Under the pieces are notes generated by a model that did no database searches, was not told where the DNA came from, and saw only the letters and a list, made by a program, of their open reading frames with translations. DNA of 24,243 nucleotides, taken from positions 1 to 24,243 of IMG/VR virus record IMGVR_UViG_3300036770_004857. The stretch is one strand, 5' to 3'. The DNA comes from a virus. The position numbers were made by a program, and so were the translations under genes. Every line of letters starts with the position of its first letter. Position 1 is the first letter of the stretch. This document shows positions 20,837 to 24,243 of the stretch, piece by piece.

Positions 20837-21109
20837 ATGTCTACAAGTTTTAAATTAGCAACTCTTTGTGTTCTGGGTAATTTACCCATGCTGCTTGCGC
20901 TGACGTATGTTTTGAATCGCGAGCCCACACAGCAAGAAATTTTCGACAGTGTTTCAAAATATGCACTTGCATATGAGGAGGCTGTTGATAAAGAGAGATA
21001 CCTGGAAACAATTTACGATGAAATCAAAGGCATAAACGAGGCCGTTCTACCACACGACCTAAAAGCCTTTGTGATCAAAGTAAAAGTGAGCCAGTTTGGT
21101 AAACAATGA
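20837..21109 (+). CDS. Small protein with N-terminal hydrophobic segment, 90 aa
   Basis: The N-terminus (FKLATLCVLGNLPMLLALTYVL, residues of about 5-26) is a membrane anchor or uncleaved signal. The remaining 60 residues are charged and helical (AYEEAVDKERYLETIYDEIKGINE). I start it at the ATG at 20837, directly after the stop at 20835; a longer frame from 20729 would overlap the preceding gene. The topology of one N-terminal helix and an exposed acidic domain recalls small phage envelope proteins such as spanins, but there is no lipobox or partner gene, so no role is assigned. It ends 5 nt before tRNA-Leu. Confidence 0.6.
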   Translation: MSTSFKLATLCVLGNLPMLLALTYVLNREPTQQEIFDSVSKYALAYEEAVDKERYLETIYDEIKGINEAVLPHDLKAFVIKVKVSQFGKQ

Positions 21110-21114
21110 GTTAT

Positions 21115-21200
21115 GGCCCAGTGGTGAAATGGTAGACACAACGGACTTAAAATCCGTTGCTTTAAAAGGCGTGCCGGTTCAAGTCCGGCCTGGGCTACCA
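21115..21200 (+). tRNA. tRNA-Leu(UAA)
   Basis: Acceptor GGCCCAG/CTGGGCT (one G-U) with A and encoded CCA. The anticodon stem ACGGA/TCCGT encloses CTTAAAA, giving UAA. A long class II variable arm (TGCTTTAAAAGGCGT) and T-arm GCCGG/CCGGC confirm leucine. It would read UUA, the favoured Leu codon in these AT-rich genes. Confidence 0.95.
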
Positions 21201-21203
21201 CTC

Positions 21204-21230
21204 GAAATAACCGCACTCGCGTGTTATTTC
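21204..21230 (+). terminator. Terminator after tRNA-Leu
   Basis: GAAATAAC (21204-21211) and CGC pair with GCG and GTTATTTC (to 21230) around a 4-nt loop, with one bulged T. TTT follows. It begins 4 nt after the tRNA CCA and ends the RNA-rich unit. Confidence 0.65.
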
Positions 21231-21249
21231 TTTAACTATCAAATAAATT
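21231..21249 (+). promoter_or_regulatory. Repeated start-proximal element, copy 2
   Basis: TTTAACTATCAAATAAATT matches the element at 5318 at 16 of 19 positions (three transitions). Both abut a terminator on the left and an ATG on the right. Confidence 0.4.
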
Positions 21250-21516
21250 ATGTCCCCAGAAGCTGATACCACCACCAAAGTACCTGAAGTTGAGGCAATC
21301 TTTAACCAGCTGAATGCTGTCGATTTTACATTGGCGCAGCTGGCTATTGATCTCAAAGATCCTGATAAACGCCAAGAGATTGGTATTCGACTTATTGAAA
21401 ATATTAATGATGCTTTTGCTAAAGGCCTGGAGTTTTCAGACATCAAAGTCAAGACTAAAGCCGGAGTGGCAACTGTGTCGTTTAAATTTCCAGTTGTCGC
21501 ATTAGCCAAGAAATAA
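21250..21516 (+). CDS. Small hypothetical protein, 88 aa
   Basis: Not recognised. Mostly helical in the first 60 residues (EAIFNQLNAVDFTLAQLAIDLKD, then IGIRLIENINDAFAKGL) and strand-like at the end (VKTKAGVATVSFKFPVVALAKK). There are no cysteines or membrane segments. It is preceded by the repeated TATCAA-TAAATT element and by a terminator, so it starts a new transcription unit. It is followed after 4 nt by another small gene. Confidence 0.6.
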   Translation: MSPEADTTTKVPEVEAIFNQLNAVDFTLAQLAIDLKDPDKRQEIGIRLIENINDAFAKGLEFSDIKVKTKAGVATVSFKFPVVALAKK

Positions 21517-21520
21517 TTGT

Positions 21521-21730
21521 ATGCGCTACTTTTGTCTGCCTCGCAATATTGTAGAATCAATTCAAAATTTCCCTCCAGCCAAAGACATTTACCGCCCGGT
21601 AAATTTTATTTTGAAGGATGGATCGATACGTAATGACGTTGATGTCATTAACGGTGAGTTCTACGCTATGGACGAGACCAAGCATAAATACTTTGAACCT
21701 GCTGATATTTCCTTTGCGAGCGAGAGCTAA
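21521..21730 (+). CDS. Small hypothetical protein, 69 aa
   Basis: Not recognised. A short beta-rich looking protein (YRPVNFILKDGSIRNDVDVINGEFYAMDE) with no metal or membrane motif. It is co-directional with the upstream gene, with a 4-nt gap and no Shine-Dalgarno sequence. The 113 nt after its stop hold a T-rich tract (21733-21750) and an AT-rich TATAAATT stretch near 21776 that could be a promoter for the next gene; neither is certain. Confidence 0.55.
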   Translation: MRYFCLPRNIVESIQNFPPAKDIYRPVNFILKDGSIRNDVDVINGEFYAMDETKHKYFEPADISFASES

Positions 21731-21843
21731 AAGTTTTTCTTTTTTCTTCTTGCGCGTTTTAGAAAACTTGCCAATATAAATTAATCTTGGAAGAGGTTGT
21801 TACCAAATCCAGAGCAATCCAAACCCGAAACACATAACTAGAT

Positions 21844-22101
21844 ATGAAGAGAAAAGCACTGCCTGAAATTATCAAGGGACTTGAGCCGCTTGAAGCCAAC
21901 ATCAAACGTAACCGTACTAAGCCTCGCAAGAGCCTTTGGGATGAGTTCTTTGGTTCGCTTCAGGCCGGGGATACCTTTGAGATTGAGGCTCTGGAAGTTA
22001 ACACTGTGAAGGCTCATGCTGAAAAGCATGGTTTTGAGCTGCGCCATAAGAAGACCGAAGGCAACAAGGTCTTGGCCCAGGTTCATAAGGCTGAAGCGTA
22101 A
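21844..22101 (+). CDS. Small basic protein, 85 aa
   Basis: Not recognised. A basic N-terminal half (MKRKALPEIIKGLEP, then IKRNRTKPRKSLWDEFFGSL) precedes a small alpha/beta segment (GDTFEIEALEVNTVKAHAEKHGFELRHKKTEGN). The composition and size would suit a nucleic-acid-binding protein. Codon use is closer to a highly expressed gene than in its neighbours (many AAG, CTG and CGT codons). A strong terminator follows 21 nt after the stop, so it may be a single-gene unit. Confidence 0.6.
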   Translation: MKRKALPEIIKGLEPLEANIKRNRTKPRKSLWDEFFGSLQAGDTFEIEALEVNTVKAHAEKHGFELRHKKTEGNKVLAQVHKAEA

Positions 22102-22122
22102 TTGTTAAGCAGAGAACCCTCG

Positions 22123-22153
22123 GGGCTACCACTTAATTGTGGTAGCCCTTTTT
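22123..22153 (+). terminator. Strong rho-independent terminator
   Basis: GGGCTACCAC (22123-22132), loop ttaatt and GTGGTAGCCC (22139-22148) form a perfect 10-bp stem followed by five T. It ends the single-gene unit at 21844. Confidence 0.9.
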
Positions 22154-22181
22154 ATTTAGCTATTAAATCTTAGACAACAAT

Positions 22182-22754
22182 ATGACACCTGAAGATATCA
22201 AACAAGAAGTTGAGAGAGCACTAAACCAAGATAGAACATTGATGCTTAAGGGCTATAAAAGCTCAGACGGTTCAGTGAAAGATTATATCGTAACCTTGCT
22301 TCCTGATGACGGATATAAAAATCTGGTTAAGATCAGTCACGAAAAACTCAATAAAGAAACTGAGTTCTTTATGACTGAGTTGCGGCCCGCAGAGGCTGAT
22401 GTCGCTGAATGGGCTACTGCTATCACTGAGCAGATTGAAAGCTTTAATAAAAGCTTGAGTGAAGATAAGCCTGTTAAAGAAATGCAGTTTAAGAATCCCA
22501 CTGTTAAACAGGGAGGTATGCATTTTTATCAATCTGAATTTGAGACTGGCGATGTTAAGACTGTGATCATTAAGAATGTGCAGGTAATTTCTGTTACCAA
22601 TCACACTCCTGATAAAGAGGTAAAAGAGCCTAAAGGTAATATTCCTCGATATAAAAACCTGATTAAGTCTAAGCTACCGATTAGTCAGTATGTCGGGCAG
22701 TTCAACCTATCCCCGGATAAAGTTGAAATGGTCAAGGCACTACACATGCCTTGA
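22182..22754 (+). CDS. Hypothetical protein, 190 aa
   Basis: Not recognised. The start follows a terminator and a partial copy (22155-22173) of the TATYAA-type element seen at 5318 and 21231. The protein is hydrophilic: a helical N-terminus (PEDIKQEVERALNQDRTLMLKGY), a central region with strands (GGMHFYQSEFETGDVKTVIIKNVQVI) and a Pro/Lys-rich stretch before the C-terminus. There is no metal-binding or membrane motif. It ends 14 nt before the third copy of the promoter-like 20-mer. Confidence 0.65.
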   Translation: MTPEDIKQEVERALNQDRTLMLKGYKSSDGSVKDYIVTLLPDDGYKNLVKISHEKLNKETEFFMTELRPAEADVAEWATAITEQIESFNKSLSEDKPVKEMQFKNPTVKQGGMHFYQSEFETGDVKTVIIKNVQVISVTNHTPDKEVKEPKGNIPRYKNLIKSKLPISQYVGQFNLSPDKVEMVKALHMP

Positions 22755-22768
22755 TATGCGTAAGCGTG

Positions 22769-22788
22769 TTGTGTTATATAAATTTGTA
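22769..22788 (+). promoter_or_regulatory. Promoter-like 20-mer, copy 3
   Basis: TTGTGTTATATAAATTTGTA, identical to 19077-19096. It lies 19 nt before the ATG at 22808. A short hairpin (AGCGC/GCGCT) follows immediately. Confidence 0.6.
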
Positions 22789-22807
22789 GCGCAGCGCGCT
22801 ATTTATT

Positions 22808-23428
22808 ATGAAACTACAACACTACCATGCTGAAAGTTTTCTGTCCTTGACCCATGAAGGGCAGGAAACTGGGAATAGGATCTGCCAAATTCTGGCGGAT
22901 ATGGATGCTTCGAGAAGCATTCAAAGAATCAAGCTGGACGTTAGTCCTGTGGCTCAGGAAGAGCAGCAAATTCTCAAACAGGCAATCGCTTGTGTGGAAT
23001 ACGCTGAGCTCGCCGCCATGGAATTGGCTGAGGTGACGGCGCGTCGGAAGATGCTACTGACTCAAGAGCATGTGACTCTAGCCGATCAGGCCCGTATACT
23101 GGGACTTCGATTGTACCGCAATCTGTGGGAGCTAACCCTCTCAGACAGCGACAGGAAGAACTTACGTTGCCTTATTAGGCGCGTGGCCTCTCTGTCCGTG
23201 TGGGAAGATCTGCCTGCTACAATGGCTGGCAAGTCATATGATCATGTCAGTAACGGCATGGATGGTACCATTGCGTACCAGCATGCTTTTGGCGTTTCTT
23301 TCATCGAGTACAAAGCAGGCAAAGCCGAATTTGGCTGGACTCTGCTGCGAGATACGCTGGAAGATAATGTTCTACTGGCTCGTTCGGCCTCTGAGGCTGC
23401 TGCGGCTTATATGCTGCCTGTTACATGA
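22808..23428 (+). CDS. Hypothetical protein, 206 aa
   Basis: Not recognised. Helical and Ala/Leu/Arg-rich (QQILKQAIACVEYAELAAMELAEVTARRKML) with no cysteine cluster or membrane segment. It is visibly richer in GC than the structural genes, with codons such as CTG, GCC and CGC. That difference could reflect recent acquisition or different expression needs. It is driven by the conserved 20-mer at 22769, and its stop overlaps the next start (ATGA). Confidence 0.65.
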   Translation: MKLQHYHAESFLSLTHEGQETGNRICQILADMDASRSIQRIKLDVSPVAQEEQQILKQAIACVEYAELAAMELAEVTARRKMLLTQEHVTLADQARILGLRLYRNLWELTLSDSDRKNLRCLIRRVASLSVWEDLPATMAGKSYDHVSNGMDGTIAYQHAFGVSFIEYKAGKAEFGWTLLRDTLEDNVLLARSASEAAAAYMLPVT

Positions 23429-23601
23429 AAGCACCAACACATCGTGCGCTGCGTAGGGCTGTCGCGGGTTCCGTTCTTTGCGCTGCCCGCGCACATCCTG
23501 ATAAAGTGCATCCTGAGATTGCCAATAGCCTCGTGAAAAGAATCACGGGGCAGCTACTGGCACAATTCGATATCAAACCCAAAACTCCTTCCCAGAACTA
23601 A
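23425..23601 (+). CDS. Tiny basic protein, 58 aa
   Basis: A 58-codon gene whose ATG overlaps the stop of the upstream gene (ATGA). The N-terminal part is Arg/Ala-rich (RALRRAVAGSVLCAARAH) and the C-terminus is polar. No domain is recognised. GC-rich codon use matches the upstream gene, which supports both being real. The TAA stop lies in the loop of the terminator that ends this two-gene unit. Confidence 0.6.
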   Translation: MKAPTHRALRRAVAGSVLCAARAHPDKVHPEIANSLVKRITGQLLAQFDIKPKTPSQN

Positions 23602-23616
23602 TCTGGGAAGGAGTTT
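23582..23616 (+). terminator. 15-bp terminator hairpin
   Basis: The arm 23582-23596 pairs exactly with 23602-23616 around a 5-nt loop (ACTAA). A short T/C tract follows (TTTCCTCTTT). The loop contains the stop codon of the gene ending at 23601. Confidence 0.8.
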
Positions 23617-23629
23617 CCTCTTTACCTAT

Positions 23630-24243
23630 ATGCTACCTCAACAGAATCCATTTGCATCTTTGCTGGAAAAAATTCAAAACAAAATGGCGCATGCGACCAC
23701 CTTCATTGGTGTCTGCATTACTACAAAGCGTCATATGAAAATTATTAAAGATGAAGCAACTGGCAAATTTGCCTGGTATGCGTCATGTGCTGCGCTGCAT
23801 ACTGAGTTTATGAAGCGCATGCAGGCGGATCCATCCAAGTATAAGGGTTGTGATTTTTATGCTATTAGCGGGCTTAATTACCTGAATAACAAGTTGATGA
23901 TTAATGCCGCTGAATCAGCTAAGATAACAATTTCGGCTGAAGCGCTTGTTGTTTTGAATGCTGTAGAACTGAACTTTCATAAGAAAGCCAGTATTGGAAT
24001 GTTCATGCCTATTCAATTTAATTTGGAGAAGGTGTATGACAAGATCAAAAATGATCCGTCACAACTTTTCGCAGCAGCTTCCCGGGCCAAGGATTTGATT
24101 TTCAACGAAAGCAAACCTTGCACGTCTTGCGGGACATTGTGTCATGTGCCTGACATGAGTGATCATCCAGAAATGTCCTCTGCTATGCTCAAGGATATTA
24201 TGGACATTACCAGCGACAATAAACATTTCTGTTTTAATTGTGG
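23630..24243 (+). CDS. Hypothetical protein with zinc ribbon, 3' end outside window
   Basis: An open frame from the ATG at 23630 to the window edge (204 complete codons, no stop). The first 160 residues are a soluble alpha/beta region (KIQNKMAHATTFIGVCITTKRHMKII, then NAVELNFHKKASIGMFMPIQFN). Near the edge, CTSCGTLCH and FCFNCG form a split four-Cys zinc ribbon. The family is not recognised. It starts 14 nt after a strong terminator, so it has its own promoter or depends on read-through. The total length is unknown. Confidence 0.7.
   Translation, partial: MLPQQNPFASLLEKIQNKMAHATTFIGVCITTKRHMKIIKDEATGKFAWYASCAALHTEFMKRMQADPSKYKGCDFYAISGLNYLNNKLMINAAESAKITISAEALVVLNAVELNFHKKASIGMFMPIQFNLEKVYDKIKNDPSQLFAAASRAKDLIFNESKPCTSCGTLCHVPDMSDHPEMSSAMLKDIMDITSDNKHFCFNC

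Noticed and set aside
1-24243. CRISPR array, insertion sequence or transposase
   Set aside because: No regularly spaced direct repeats and no transposase-like protein or paired terminal repeats were seen; the inverted repeats present are single hairpins.

Overview
This window looks like part of a large tailed-phage (Caudoviricetes) genome. It has a portal protein, a GH104-type lysozyme, a MazG-like hydrolase, a RecQ-type helicase, an HNH endonuclease, a tRNA cluster with encoded CCA ends, and tightly packed genes almost all on the plus strand with overlaps of 1-40 nt. The coding style is AT-rich with the standard stop codons. Very few genes carry a Shine-Dalgarno sequence; most starts are preceded only by A/T-rich DNA. 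That would fit a host that initiates translation largely without SD, but I cannot name the host.

Layout. (1) 1-5.26 kb: unknown genes, a RecQ-like helicase without the usual zinc-binding cysteines, a zinc-ribbon protein, a small membrane protein and a 300-residue unknown, ending at a terminator. (2) 5.3-18.6 kb: a structural or virion module. It opens with a protein whose N-terminus resembles the RNA polymerase beta subunit and whose C-terminus carries a separate W/GRR-rich domain. Next come a membrane-associated HEXXH metallopeptidase, a lysozyme, Pro/Ala-rich proteins, a second HEXXH protein, an HTH protein, the portal, a MazG-like enzyme and a run of glycine/alanine-rich hydrophobic proteins. 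Three proteins (starts 9239, 10014, 14908) share an N-terminal motif of about 17 residues followed by unrelated sequence, which looks like a sorting or packaging tag. (3) 18.6-19.07 kb: a DUF1064-type PD-(D/E)XK nuclease. (4) 19.07-21.2 kb: an RNA-rich region. It has a promoter-like 20-mer, a run of consecutive hairpins including a predicted kissing-loop pair, a minus-strand HNH gene, tRNA-Arg, tRNA-Pro, a CAU tRNA, a 329-nt gene-free GC-rich stretch with a predicted pseudoknot, a tRNA-like gene with no canonical anticodon arm, two small genes and tRNA-Leu. (5) 21.2-24.24 kb: small unknown genes in short units closed by strong terminators, ending in a zinc-ribbon protein cut by the window edge.

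The best candidates for something undescribed are the two structured RNAs flanking the tRNA genes (about 19095-19411 and 20195-20523), the aberrant tRNA-like gene at 20525-20611, the RNA-polymerase-beta-like fusion at 5337-7160, and the shared N-terminal tag. A 20-bp sequence (TTGTGTTATATAAATTTGTA) occurs twice exactly and once in variant form upstream of transcription units and is probably a phage promoter.

All calls come from reading the sequence. No database search, folding program or alignment was run.
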